The translations under genes and the position numbers were made by a program. The notes under the pieces were generated by a model that was given only the letters and a program-made list of their open reading frames with translations, was not told the DNA's origin and did no database searches. Of a stretch of 64,000 bases of DNA, positions 51,991-64,000 are shown piece after piece. How positions within the stretch are numbered: position 1 is the stretch's first letter; each line of letters begins with the position of its first letter. The stretch is from Rubritalea marina DSM 17716. Its GTDB lineage: Bacteria > Verrucomicrobiota > Verrucomicrobiia > Verrucomicrobiales > Akkermansiaceae. The stretch lies in assembly GCF_000378105.1 (NCBI RefSeq), contig NZ_KB899248.1, positions 186,001 through 250,000 on the forward strand. The letters are read 5' to 3'.

Positions 51991-52173
51991 TGTTTCAGAA
52001 ATACCAGAGCATTCTGTTAGCGTCTACAAGTATTTCATTGAACAGCAACACTTTGAGCTCTCGGCTAGGTGCCAGCAGGCAAGGGAGTCGCAGTGGCGCC
52101 TCCTTCTAGAAAGCCAGACTATTTAGTTTCCTAGACATTTTTGTAGGAAGGGCCATCGAGTTGGCTGGCGTGG

Positions 52174-52605
52174 CTACTTGACCGGAAGTGGCTGTAGCAC
52201 CTCGACCTTGCAGGGGACAACACCGTCCACATGGAAGTCGAGGTCTTTGTTGTGTGAGACACCGACGGCCACATCGATGATGCGGCCTTTTTTGAAGGGG
52301 CCACGGTCGTTGATGCGGAGGATTTTAGACGTGTTGTTCTTGAGGTTGGTGACGCGCACCATGGTGCCCATGGGCAGTGTTTTATGGGCGGCGGTGTGTC
52401 CGTGATTGGTGAATGTTTCGCCACTGGCGGTGGCGGTGCCGCGGTTGGTCTTCACCGAGTACCACGACATCTTCCCATGTTCAGTGGAAGCGACGGTATA
52501 GACTTGTCCCTTGTATTCGACGCGCTCTTGCTTGTTGGTGAGTGCGCAGGAGCTAAGGTTCAGAGCAAGGGTGCATAGCCCAGCGGCCAACCAGATGGAT
52601 TTCAT
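52174..52605 (-). CDS. RlpA-like double-psi beta-barrel lipoprotein
   Basis: 143 residues from the ATG at 52605. The lipobox LNLSSC gives an acylated cysteine near residue 20. The domain has the RlpA signature: MSWYSVKTNRGTATASGE, AAHKTLPMGTMVRVTNL and RINDRGPFKKGRIIDVA, with Asp in NDRGP. RlpA proteins are septal lytic transglycosylases acting on naked glycan, or catalytically weak relatives. The SPOR domain of longer RlpA is missing. It is 39 bases from the topoisomerase gene, but no clear operon signal is seen. Confidence 0.85.
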   Translation of the reverse strand: MKSIWLAAGLCTLALNLSSCALTNKQERVEYKGQVYTVASTEHGKMSWYSVKTNRGTATASGETFTNHGHTAAHKTLPMGTMVRVTNLKNNTSKILRINDRGPFKKGRIIDVAVGVSHNKDLDFHVDGVVPCKVEVLQPLPVK

Positions 52606-52644
52606 GCGGCAATATACAATGGCATTGCTCTGGCGCAAGGGCGC

Positions 52645-55236
52645 TTATTCAGCCTTCTTGGGAGCTTTTTTTGCTGCTTTCTTAGCTGCCTTTTTTGCGG
52701 TTTTCTTGGCCGCCTTTTTGGCAGTCTTCTTCTTCGCTTCACGCGGTGGGAACTCGAAGGTCGGGCGCGCGTTGGCGAAGTCGTAGATCAGGAAGGCCTT
52801 GAACTTGCGTTTGGTGCGGTTGGAGACAAAGTCTTCCATCAGGGAGGACTTTTCGCCCTGGAACACCTTGAGGGCATCTTCACGTGAAATCTCTTGCTGA
52901 AGCAGCATTTTGGAGAGCTTCATACCGTTGGGAGCCTTCTTGTTTTTTGCTTCCGGCACGAAGTAGGATTTCTCTGTTTCGTAGACTTTGAGCGTCTTCT
53001 CATCGAATTCCATGTCACCGATGATCATGTCGTCGGTGAGGTCCTCCATATCCTCTTCATCGCGGTCGAAGACGAAGGCTACCTTGAACTTCTTGTCGAT
53101 TTCGAGGCCTGCATCGAATGGGCGGTTGAAGCGTGACTTGAATCCGCTGAGTGGTCCGACGAATTTCTTGGTGAAGAGCTCGCGTGCTTCCTCTTCGCTG
53201 AGGAGGCGATTGGCAATGTATTTGGTGATTTTGAAGCCACAGTCTGGCTCGGTGCACTCGTAGGTTGCGTCTGTTTGCTTGAGGGTGGGCGCACCGCACT
53301 TTGGACAGGGTGCTTTGATTTCTGGGAAGACCTTGCTCTTGAGTTCGTTGGCGTAGCCTTTGGCTCGTTCCACGATGTCTTCGGTGTAGGAAATGATTTC
53401 CTTCATGAAGGTCGGACGATCGAGATTGCCTTGCTCCATCTGGCGCAGTTTGGATTCCCAATCTCCAGTCATTTCGGGTGAGGTGAGCCCATCCACTCCG
53501 ATTTCGTGGAGTGTTTCGATAAGCTTGAGTCCGCTGGCACTGACGTGGATTTCTCGGCCGTCGCGTGCGATGTATTTTTGGCGGATGAGCGCTTCGATGG
53601 TGGCGGCGCGTGTGGCTGGTGTGCCGAGGCCGCGGTCGGCCATTGCTTCGCGCAGTTCTTCATCGTCGATGAGCTTGCCTGCACCTTCCATGGCGGAAAG
53701 CAAGGTTGCTTCGTTGTAGCGCGCTGGTGGCTTGGTTTCGTCCTGCTTCACCTCGATGTGTTCGAGCATCGCAGACTCACCTTCATCTACTGGGCAGAGC
53801 TCATCTTTACCTGCTGCGACTCCCACCTGGCGGCCGTAGACGGCAAGCCAGCCTGGCTCGACCAATACCTTGCCGGTGGTGAGGAAGGTGTCGCTGACTC
53901 CGTCGCTGTGGTTGATGGTGGTTTCGCGGCGTGTGTTCTCGAAAATAGCGTGCGGGAAAAACACCGCAAGAAAGCGCTTGGTGACGAGGTCAAAGATCTT
54001 TTGCTCCGGCTCGGATAGCTTGACGAAGCGACCGGTCGGGATGATCGCAAAGTGGTCTGAAATTTTGCTGTTATTGAAGACGCGCTTGGTGGGGATCAGG
54101 CGATTGTTCTTCTGAATGTCTTTGGCGTAGGGGGAGAGTGGGCTGTAGTCCTTGCCGATGGCATCCACGGTGTTGCTGACAGTGGCGACGTAGTCTTCGG
54201 GAAGGTAGCGCGAGTCAGTACGTGGGTAGGTGAGCATCTTGTGGCGCTCGTAGAGTGCTTGGGCAATCTTGAGTGTGTTGCCGGCAGAGAAGCCGAAGCG
54301 CGAGGATGCTTCACGCTGGAGGGTGGTGAGATCGTAGAGTTGTGGCGAGGCTTGTTTGGTTGGCTTCTTGGTCTCGGTGACGACGCCAGATTTGCCTTCA
54401 CAGCGTGCCTGAATCGCTTCTGCATCAGCCAGTTCCCAGATGCGCTCCGCACGTGAGTGGGTATTCTTGGGGTCCTTCTTCCATTCGGTGTCGATCCAAC
54501 GACCGGCATATTCGCCAGCAGAGACAGAAAAGTCTGCGTGGACTTCAGCGTAGGGTGTCGGTTCGAAGGCGCGGATTTCGAGTTCGCGCTTGGCTAGAAT
54601 GGCCAAAGTCGGGGTCTGCACGCGTCCGGCAGAGGTGATGTTGAATCCACCGTGGCGCGAACGAAAGCAGGTGAGGGCACGCGTTGAGTTGAGTCCCACG
54701 AGCCAGTCCGACTCCGAGCGGCATTTTGCGGCTGCGGTGAGGTTTTGCATTTCCTCGTCTTCGCGCAGGCTATCCCAGGCATCGAGGATGGCTTGATTGG
54801 TCATGGAACGCATCCAGAGGCGCTTCACGGGCTTATCGATTTTGCCAAGTTCTAGAATGTATTTGAAGATGAGCTCACCCTCACGGCCGGCATCGCAGGC
54901 ATTGACGACGGTGTCGATGTCCTTGCGGCGGGCGAGGCGCAGCACTTGCTTGAGGCGCGCTTCGTTGCTTTCGATGGGCTCCAGCGCGAAGGTCTTGGGG
55001 ACAGCTGGGAGGACATCAAACTTCCATGGTAGGTTCTTGCCATTCGGGCCGGTAGGCATCTTGAGCTGCACCAAGTGACCCACTGCAGAGGTGATGACAT
55101 GGGTGTCATTTTCAAAGTAATAGTCGCGACCTTTTCCTTTCTTATCAAATTTTTCCATGCCGGGTGCTTTGGCAAGAGAACGGGATAGGTCGGTTGCAAC
55201 TGAGGGTTTCTCTGCAATGATTAGTGTCTTTGACAT
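52645..55236 (-). CDS. topB: type IA DNA topoisomerase (topoisomerase III-like) with lysine-rich tail
   Basis: 863 residues from the ATG at 55236. The TOPRIM domain starts with [18 protein letters not shown] and has [13 protein letters not shown]. The catalytic tyrosine is Y337 in [16 protein letters not shown] four-cysteine zinc finger follows ([24 protein letters not shown] given in short as CPKC/CTEPDC). The C-terminus has two repeated modules and a tail of [14 protein letters not shown] type. The arrangement is that of TopB-type decatenases, enlarged by C-terminal domains. The histone H1-like tail probably binds DNA non-specifically. TTG/other upstream starts to 55260 are less likely. Confidence 0.87.
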   Translation of the reverse strand: MSKTLIIAEKPSVATDLSRSLAKAPGMEKFDKKGKGRDYYFENDTHVITSAVGHLVQLKMPTGPNGKNLPWKFDVLPAVPKTFALEPIESNEARLKQVLRLARRKDIDTVVNACDAGREGELIFKYILELGKIDKPVKRLWMRSMTNQAILDAWDSLREDEEMQNLTAAAKCRSESDWLVGLNSTRALTCFRSRHGGFNITSAGRVQTPTLAILAKRELEIRAFEPTPYAEVHADFSVSAGEYAGRWIDTEWKKDPKNTHSRAERIWELADAEAIQARCEGKSGVVTETKKPTKQASPQLYDLTTLQREASSRFGFSAGNTLKIAQALYERHKMLTYPRTDSRYLPEDYVATVSNTVDAIGKDYSPLSPYAKDIQKNNRLIPTKRVFNNSKISDHFAIIPTGRFVKLSEPEQKIFDLVTKRFLAVFFPHAIFENTRRETTINHSDGVSDTFLTTGKVLVEPGWLAVYGRQVGVAAGKDELCPVDEGESAMLEHIEVKQDETKPPARYNEATLLSAMEGAGKLIDDEELREAMADRGLGTPATRAATIEALIRQKYIARDGREIHVSASGLKLIETLHEIGVDGLTSPEMTGDWESKLRQMEQGNLDRPTFMKEIISYTEDIVERAKGYANELKSKVFPEIKAPCPKCGAPTLKQTDATYECTEPDCGFKITKYIANRLLSEEEARELFTKKFVGPLSGFKSRFNRPFDAGLEIDKKFKVAFVFDRDEEDMEDLTDDMIIGDMEFDEKTLKVYETEKSYFVPEAKNKKAPNGMKLSKMLLQQEISREDALKVFQGEKSSLMEDFVSNRTKRKFKAFLIYDFANARPTFEFPPREAKKKTAKKAAKKTAKKAAKKAAKKAPKKAE

Positions 55237-55287
55237 CTTAGTTCTGGAATTACGGCGCATTGGGCACTTTGGAAAGGCAAATTTTCA

Positions 55288-55311
55288 CAATTGCATATAA
55301 TATGCCAATTG
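55288..55311. promoter_or_regulatory. palindromic AT-rich promoter region between topB and malQ
   Basis: Two CAATTG boxes flank TTGCATATAATATGCCAA, an almost perfect inverted repeat containing TATAAT (55296-55301). It lies in the divergent gap and may hold overlapping -10 elements or an operator. No clear -35 was found. Confidence 0.3.
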
Positions 55312-55415
55312 CAGAACATTCTTACTCGGGTTCAATTCCATTTTGATCCACGATCGATTCTCGGCTGATTTGATCTTGCTTGAGACGCTAAAGTCGGCTT
55401 ACTTGTTAGTTCTCA

Positions 55416-59389
<3,974 letters not shown>

Positions 59390-59500
59390 TCAGCCCTGCA
59401 CGATGCTGGGTGGGGCTTTCTTGCTGGCCGTTCGGATACGGTGGTGCGGCGCTTATTTGCAGTCGCAGTTGCTCGCATCGCTAGCCCATACCATCTGCTC

Positions 59501-60031
59501 TTAAAAGAGCGAACCGTAGAGCTGTTGCAGCTGTGCTCGCCACTTTTCCAGGAAGGCGAGGTTGCGCGCGATCTGCGATAGTTGTGCATCCTGGGTGGCC
59601 GAGCTCAGTTGCTCGAGTTGGGTCGACTCAGCGGATTCGATCGACTGGATCAAGCTGCTGATCTTGGTTTGCGTGGCCATCGACTCCGGCTCTAGCAGGG
59701 CCTTGGCTAGGGCGCTTTGCGCAGCATGTTTTTTGCGGATGAAGGCTTCGCTGCTCTGCACTAGGCTAGCGACTTCCATGAAGAGATCCATCAGTTCATT
59801 GCCTACGGTGCCGCGTGGGTCGTGTGGGATGCCGGCCACCGCTAGGTAGGCTTTGAGGCATTTTGCTGGTGATGATAGAATCTGATAGGCTTGGTTGAGT
59901 TCCTCGAAGTCGGCTTTGTTGCCCCCTTGGTCGGGGTGGTGCTTGGCAGCCAGCTCGTTGAAGCGCGCTTCGACTGTGGCGAGATCTGGGCTGGCGCTTG
60001 CGGGGATGTCGAAGGTGAGGAATGGATTCAT
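59501..60031 (-). CDS. J-domain protein (HscB-like co-chaperone)
   Basis: 176 residues. The J-domain (1-75) has the HPD motif in AAKHHPDQGGNKADF (about 29-36) and FEELNQAYQILSSP. The C-terminal helical half (about 80-176) resembles HscB, which delivers IscU to HscA for iron-sulfur cluster assembly. No isc genes are nearby and no N-terminal cysteines are present, so a more general Hsp70 partner is possible. It sits at the end of a long minus-strand gene series, 23 bases after tcdA. Confidence 0.78.
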   Translation of the reverse strand: MNPFLTFDIPASASPDLATVEARFNELAAKHHPDQGGNKADFEELNQAYQILSSPAKCLKAYLAVAGIPHDPRGTVGNELMDLFMEVASLVQSSEAFIRKKHAAQSALAKALLEPESMATQTKISSLIQSIESAESTQLEQLSSATQDAQLSQIARNLAFLEKWRAQLQQLYGSLF

Positions 60032-60054
60032 GGGCTATTGGCAGGGCTGGGTGA

Positions 60055-60852
60055 TTATTGGCTGAGCTTGTGCAGGGCACGCTCCACCGCAAAGAAGCCC
60101 ACGGTGGCTGTCATGTGGGTGATCGATCCGTAGCCACTGGCACAGTTGAGGCGCATGTCGCGGCCGTCAGCTTCCTGAGGGCGCTCGGTTGAGACGCTGC
60201 CGTCGCATTGTGGGAACACTGCTTGCTCGGTGGAGAACACCGCCTCGATGCCAAACTTTTTGGGCTTTTTACTATCCCCTTTGGGGAAGCCGTACTGGCT
60301 GCGTAGCTTGCTGCGCACGTTGGCCAGCAAGGGATCGTTGGTCACGCGGCTGAGGTCCGCGTGTTGGATCAAGCTTGGGTTGCGCAATCCGCCGGCACCC
60401 CCGCAGCTGACCACGGGGATCTGGCGCTGGCGGCATTGAGCCAGCAGGTGAGTCTTTTCTTTGACGCGGTCGATGGCGTCTATCACGTAATCGTATCCTG
60501 GAGCAAAGAATTCCTCGGCATTGCGCTCGCTGTAGAATGCGATGTGGTTGACCACTTCGCAGTCCGGGTTGATCGCGCGGATTCGTTCTTCCATGGCATC
60601 GGTCTTTTGCTTGCCAATGGCACCATCGAGGGCGTGCAACTGGCGGTTGATGTTGGTCACGCAAATGTCATCGAGGTCGAGCAGGGTGATCTTGCCAATG
60701 CCTGAGCGCGCGAGTGCCTCTGCGGCCCATGAACCGACGCCACCGATACCCACCACCGCCACGTGTGACTCGGTGAAGCGCTCCAAGGCAGGCACCCCGT
60801 AGAGCCGGGCAATGCCGCCGAAGCGTTCGATCGATTGTGGGCTGAGTTTCAT
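60055..60852 (-). CDS. tcdA: tRNA threonylcarbamoyladenosine dehydratase
   Basis: A 265-residue E1-like enzyme (ThiF/MoeB superfamily, CsdL/TcdA) that cyclises t6A37 to ct6A in tRNAs reading ANN codons. The ATP-binding motif is VVGIGGVGSWAAEALARSGIG; DLDDICVTNINRQ, DAIDRVKEKTHLL and SCGGAGGLRNPSLI follow the TcdA pattern. The C-terminal GSITHMTATVGFFAVE is also typical. It is in an operon 20 bases after the methyltransferase gene. Confidence 0.92.
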   Translation of the reverse strand: MKLSPQSIERFGGIARLYGVPALERFTESHVAVVGIGGVGSWAAEALARSGIGKITLLDLDDICVTNINRQLHALDGAIGKQKTDAMEERIRAINPDCEVVNHIAFYSERNAEEFFAPGYDYVIDAIDRVKEKTHLLAQCRQRQIPVVSCGGAGGLRNPSLIQHADLSRVTNDPLLANVRSKLRSQYGFPKGDSKKPKKFGIEAVFSTEQAVFPQCDGSVSTERPQEADGRDMRLNCASGYGSITHMTATVGFFAVERALHKLSQ

Positions 60853-60872
60853 GTGCTTGGGTGGCGCTGCAT

Positions 60873-61895
60873 TTACTTTCTAGCCATGAAGCATTTGAAG
60901 CCATCGCGCTCGGCTAGGAGGCGCTGGCTGCGAAACTCGTTGGCCATGAGGTCTTCATAAGGAAGGTGGAGGTTCGCCACAATGTAGAGCACGCCGCCGG
61001 GTTTGAGGATGCGAGCCGCTTCACGGATGAAGCTCTTGCCAAGGGCGAAACTTTGGTCCTGTGCATCGTGGAAGGGTGGGTTCATGATCACCCAATCGAA
61101 GGCGCGTTCGTGCATCGCGCCGGCAGTGACGTCGCACCACTTGTAGAGTGCGTTATCATGGCCTGCTAGGTTTTGTTGGGCGCAGTCGAGTGCACGTTGG
61201 TCGAGCTCGAAGAGTACCAACTCGCGGATGCGCTGGCGCGGAATTTCCAACACGGTCTTGCTGAGGAAGCCGTAGCCGGCCCCGAGGTCGGCACCCGAAC
61301 CATAGAATGATTCTTTCTGTAAAAACTCTGCGAGGATCTTGGACCCGGTGTCCACCTTCTCTGCGGAGAAGATGCCCGGGGTGGTGACGAGTTCGGTGCC
61401 TTTCATCGGCTTTGGCTTGCTCAGGCTATGCCATTTGCGTGCGAGGCTGCGGTCATGCGGGCTGGAGCTATCGAAGATCCGGCACTTGGCCTTGCTGCAT
61501 GTGTCGACCGCTTCGAAGAGCTTGGAGATGTCGCGTTTGAGGCGTGAGGCGCCCATGCGGTTTGGCACCACTGAGATCCAGCGCCCTTGTGGGGCGCGTT
61601 GTTGGCAGTACTTGCCGAGCTTGGTGAGATTCTCGGTGGCAAATTTGCTGGCGAAGTGGATGATGGTATCAAATTCTTGATCGCAGGCTTGCAGTGCTTG
61701 CTGTCCGGCTTCGGCCCAGTCTTGCTTGTCATTGGCGAGGTGGGTGATCACCTCGAGGCTTTGGTATTGGAGATGTTCGAGCCATGCGCCAGGCACCCCT
61801 TGGATGATGAGCAGGCGCCCGAGATCGCTGGGGATCTCATCCTGCTGGAAGTAATGCTTTAGGGCTTGGCTAGATTGTGTCGATGCTTGAGACAT
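60873..61895 (-). CDS. RsmC/RlmG-like rRNA guanine-N2 methyltransferase
   Basis: 340 residues: an N-terminal inactive methyltransferase-like half (about 20-165) and a C-terminal SAM domain with GADLGAGYGFLSKTVLEI (motif I), ELVLFELDQRALDCAQQNL and the catalytic NPPFHDAQDQSFALGKSFI. This is the RsmC/RlmG layout for m2G in rRNA. KPMKGTELVTTPGIFSAEKVDTGS precedes the SAM domain, as in family members. The choice between RsmC (16S G1207) and RlmG (23S G1835) cannot be made from the sequence alone. Confidence 0.85.
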   Translation of the reverse strand: MSQASTQSSQALKHYFQQDEIPSDLGRLLIIQGVPGAWLEHLQYQSLEVITHLANDKQDWAEAGQQALQACDQEFDTIIHFASKFATENLTKLGKYCQQRAPQGRWISVVPNRMGASRLKRDISKLFEAVDTCSKAKCRIFDSSSPHDRSLARKWHSLSKPKPMKGTELVTTPGIFSAEKVDTGSKILAEFLQKESFYGSGADLGAGYGFLSKTVLEIPRQRIRELVLFELDQRALDCAQQNLAGHDNALYKWCDVTAGAMHERAFDWVIMNPPFHDAQDQSFALGKSFIREAARILKPGGVLYIVANLHLPYEDLMANEFRSQRLLAERDGFKCFMARK

Positions 61896-61915
61896 GGTAG
61901 TGCTGCGGCTCGGTA

Positions 61916-62422
61916 CTATTCAAAATGCACCCCGCTGACCAGCCATTCTTTTTCAATTTTTTTGAATGTGAATGTGCCAGAGAAGTCGATGCTGTGGGGT
62001 TTTTTATTGCGGGTTTGGTAGTGCATGGTGAAGGCGACATCGACGCTGGCCTGGTGTTCATCGCGTTCCTTGATCTCGAGCTCTGGTTCGCTGATCTCGA
62101 TCCAGTCAGCAGTTTCCATGATGAAGGTGAGGGCTGCTTTGGCTTGCTGCTGTGGGACCATGACCGGCTCGACTTGGGAGCGTGGGATGTGGAAGTTTGA
62201 TTGGATGGGTGGGTAGCTTACCAGGAGGTTCTTACAGGTGAGGTCGATCAGGTCCTCGGCTTTGAAGGAGCGCTCGATGCGCCCGGTGCCATCCTCCATG
62301 CGAGCACAATCGATGAGCGCCGCGCTGCGGCGTAGAATCACGTTTTGTGGGAGAAACCACCAAATGGCGAAGCCAATGAGGGCGGCGATGAGGGCGAGGA
62401 GTATGCTGCGGCTGGTGCTCAT
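61916..62422 (-). CDS. membrane-anchored protein of unknown function
   Basis: 168 residues: one N-terminal membrane helix (about 7-24), then a soluble domain with two cysteines (C39, C63), a beta-rich C-terminal half ending FSGTFTFKKIEKEWLVSGVHFE. The alternating pattern of the last 70 residues suggests an NTF2-like or cystatin-like fold, but no family is recognised. The ATG overlaps the stop of xerC by 4 bases, so it is translationally coupled. Confidence 0.65.
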   Translation of the reverse strand: MSTSRSILLALIAALIGFAIWWFLPQNVILRRSAALIDCARMEDGTGRIERSFKAEDLIDLTCKNLLVSYPPIQSNFHIPRSQVEPVMVPQQQAKAALTFIMETADWIEISEPELEIKERDEHQASVDVAFTMHYQTRNKKPHSIDFSGTFTFKKIEKEWLVSGVHFE

Positions 62423-63348
62423 GAGTCTTGGGGTTTCTTGGCTTTGTTGTGCGCGAGTGGGTGTGCGTGTTGGTAGGTCTCTTTCATCCGCGTCGTGCTC
62501 ACGTGGGTGTAGATTTGGGTGGTCGAGAGCGAGGCGTGACCCAGCAGTTCTTGCACCGCACGGAGGTCCGCACCATTGTCGAGCAAGTGGGTGGCGAAGG
62601 AATGGCGCAGCTTGTGTGGGGTGACATGGATCGGGATGCTGGTTTGCTTGAGGTACTTGTGGAGCATCGAGCTAATCGAGCGCGTCGAGAGGGCGCGGCG
62701 GCTCTTGTTGATGAAGAGCGGGCCCTCGTGGACCCGAGCGGCCTGGCGGTAGCGCTGTAGCGCTTGCATGGCGTAGGAACCGATGGGGACCACGCGTTCC
62801 TTGCCGCCTTTTCCCATCACTCGGGAGATCCCTTCGTCGTAGAGTACGGCCTCCACGCGCAGCGCAGCGAGCTCGGAGATGCGCAGGCCCGTCGAGTAAA
62901 AGAGCTCGAGAATGGCGGCGTCTCGTAGGGGCATCCAGTCGGGGGCTTGTTTCGGTAGCTCGGCCTGCATCGGTGCTTCGAGGAGCTCGACGATCTGGCT
63001 TTGGTTGAGGATCGTGGGTAGCTTGCGCTCTTGCTTTGGGAGTTGTAGCTCGGCGATGGGGGACTTCTCGAGTCCGTGGCGGTGGACCAAGTACTTGTAG
63101 AACGAGCGCAGCGCAGAGAAGCGCAGGCGGATTGTGGAGCGCGCGATTTCCTGCTGCATGCAGTGGTAGAGGTAGCTGCGGAAGTGCTCGTTGGTGCAGG
63201 CCTTCCAACCAGCGAAGCCGCTGTCATCGAGGTAGCTTTTGCAGGCATTGAGCGCCTGTGAGTAGTTGCGCAGGGTGCGCTCAGAGCAAGACTTTTCCAC
63301 CCGCATGAATTGCAGGAAACTATCGCTGAGTTGGTCGTCGCTGAGCAT
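62419..63348 (-). CDS. xerC: XerC/XerD-family tyrosine recombinase
   Basis: A 309-residue recombinase with both domains. The N-terminal SAM-like domain (FLQFMRVEKSCSERTLRNYSQAL) precedes the catalytic domain with R in STGLRISELAALR, K in GKGGKERVVP, HKLRHSFATHLL, LLGHASLSTTQIY and the nucleophile Tyr in TQIYTHV. Length and motif spacing are those of chromosomal Xer proteins that resolve dimers at dif. It lies 18 bases after the Fur-family gene. Confidence 0.88.
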   Translation of the reverse strand: MLSDDQLSDSFLQFMRVEKSCSERTLRNYSQALNACKSYLDDSGFAGWKACTNEHFRSYLYHCMQQEIARSTIRLRFSALRSFYKYLVHRHGLEKSPIAELQLPKQERKLPTILNQSQIVELLEAPMQAELPKQAPDWMPLRDAAILELFYSTGLRISELAALRVEAVLYDEGISRVMGKGGKERVVPIGSYAMQALQRYRQAARVHEGPLFINKSRRALSTRSISSMLHKYLKQTSIPIHVTPHKLRHSFATHLLDNGADLRAVQELLGHASLSTTQIYTHVSTTRMKETYQHAHPLAHNKAKKPQDS

Positions 63349-63366
63349 GAACGAAGGCGCGAAGGA

Positions 63367-63792
63367 CTAACTACATTTCGGGCAAATGCCAAAAAACTCG
63401 AGTTCGTGGTAGAGCTTGGTGAAGCCGGTCTTGGTGGCGAGTTCCTTCTCTAGCTTGTGTACCGGGCAGGGGGCGTCGATCGCCTCGATTTTGCCACAGT
63501 CGGAGCAAATCAAAAAGTCTTGGTGGCGGCCTTCGAGCAAGAGGGTGAAGTACGCGGCGCGCTCGTGCAGGCCGAGGCGGCGCACGATTGCTTTATCCAT
63601 GAGGCGTTGCAGCAGGCGAAAGACGGTGGCGCGGTCGCATTGCTCTGCGAGGTTCGGGTGTTCCGCTAGATCGGCGAGGGTCATGGGAGAGTGGCTTTCC
63701 AGCATTGTCTCAAGCAGCAATTCTAGGGCTTTGGTACGGCGTAGCCCAGCGTCGCGGCAGCGTTGGATAATACTCTCAGTGCTATGTTGCAT
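63367..63792 (-). CDS. Fur-family transcriptional regulator
   Basis: 141 residues from the ATG at 63792 (MQHSTESIIQRCRDAG). The winged helix is RRTKALELLLETMLESHSPMT... with DRATVFRLLQRLMDKAIVRR as recognition helix. The dimerisation half has HQDFLICSDCGKIEAID and FFGICPKCS, giving two CxxC pairs for structural zinc. The histidine-rich metal-sensing patch is thinner than in classical Fur. It could be Fur, Zur or PerR. The frame is open upstream to 63939, but the extension is Pro/Arg-rich and probably untranslated. Confidence 0.87.
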   Translation of the reverse strand: MQHSTESIIQRCRDAGLRRTKALELLLETMLESHSPMTLADLAEHPNLAEQCDRATVFRLLQRLMDKAIVRRLGLHERAAYFTLLLEGRHQDFLICSDCGKIEAIDAPCPVHKLEKELATKTGFTKLYHELEFFGICPKCS

Positions 63793-63851
63793 TAGATTGA
63801 ATGTGCAAGTGGATAAGCTAAATTGCAAGCTTGGAGCATTGCGCCGCGCGA

Positions 63852-64000
63852 TTATCGTTTGGTGAGCTTGAGCGGGGGGGGGGAGCTCGTCTCTGTGAGC
63901 GGGTATTGGAAGGCGACGTGCATGCGTTCGAGTACCCAATCGCGGCGCTTCATCGCGCCTGCTGGGTTGCGCCTTGGGTTGTGGCGCGTTGGTGCCTGGG
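63852..64000 (-). CDS. partial gene, C-terminal end only
   Basis: An open frame runs in from beyond the window edge and stops with TAA at 63854-63852. The visible end reads AGAMKRRDWVLERMHVAFQYPL, then a Ser/Pro run coded by ten C, then LKLTKR. The basic helical segment looks like real protein, but no family can be named from about 48 residues. It is 59 bases upstream of the Fur-family gene, probably in the same unit. Confidence 0.4.
   Translation of the reverse strand, partial: QAPTRHNPRRNPAGAMKRRDWVLERMHVAFQYPLTETSSPPPLKLTKR

Noticed and set aside
52645..52740. Lysine/alanine repeat at the end of the topoisomerase as a frameshift or artefact
   Set aside because: AAKK-type histone-like tails are common on bacterial topoisomerases, and the frame continues directly from the conserved domains.

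Overview
The window looks like a chromosomal segment of a Verrucomicrobiota bacterium, probably a marine, heterotrophic member of the Verrucomicrobiales. That placement is an inference. It rests on three secreted sulfatases, YHYH and di-haem peroxidase proteins, membrane-anchored squalene-cyclase-like proteins, N-terminal NPY-type small membrane proteins, many weak ribosome-binding sites and a Gram-negative envelope gene set. No rRNA or CRISPR array was seen. There are three tRNA genes: Thr(TGT), Asn(GTT) and Leu(AAG).

Layout. 1-6.7 kb: tRNA-Thr, a minus-strand pair of class A penicillin-binding proteins (one with a destroyed transpeptidase), a plus-strand pair of periplasmic S1C/PDZ proteins (one active, one apparently dead) and tRNA-Asn. 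6.9-17.4 kb: three sulfatases, an ACP phosphodiesterase, a mono-haem protein of no family I recognise, an MDR oxidoreductase, thioredoxin reductase and a ComM-like AAA+ ATPase. 17.4-22.6 kb: an AT-richer accessory block with a 989-residue TPR protein, two small unknown genes, a 5'-truncated tyrosine recombinase and an orphan Phd-type antitoxin. 22.7-30.4 kb: core genes aspS, hisS, nuoB-nuoC, a Dabb protein, a corrinoid adenosyltransferase, tRNA-Leu with a duplicated 3' end, a cyclophilin and haem A synthase.

30.4-40.4 kb is the most unusual part. A single polypeptide joins an MbnP-like copper-binding domain to an MbnH-like di-haem peroxidase. Just upstream, in the same transcription unit, is a 1631-residue secreted protein with two YHYH domains around a beta-helix. 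Next to these are two paralogous membrane-anchored alpha/alpha-toroid proteins. One of them and the YHYH gene share an ATTAAAGATTAA motif in their upstream regions.

40.5-52 kb: an unknown winged-helix/nuclease-like protein, an eboD-eboF pair (a fragment of the ebo metabolite-transport cluster), tandem zinc-ribbon membrane paralogs with duplicated promoters, a set of small membrane proteins and a FIST-hybrid histidine kinase pair. 52-64 kb: RlpA-like lipoprotein, topoisomerase III-like enzyme, malQ, ligA and a compact minus-strand operon (Fur-family regulator, xerC, unknown, RsmC-like methyltransferase, tcdA, J-domain protein), ending in a partial gene cut by the window edge.

The strongest candidates for an undescribed system are the YHYH / MbnP-MbnH fusion operon and its toroid neighbours, followed by the minimal eboD-eboF pair and the paired active/dead enzymes near the left end.
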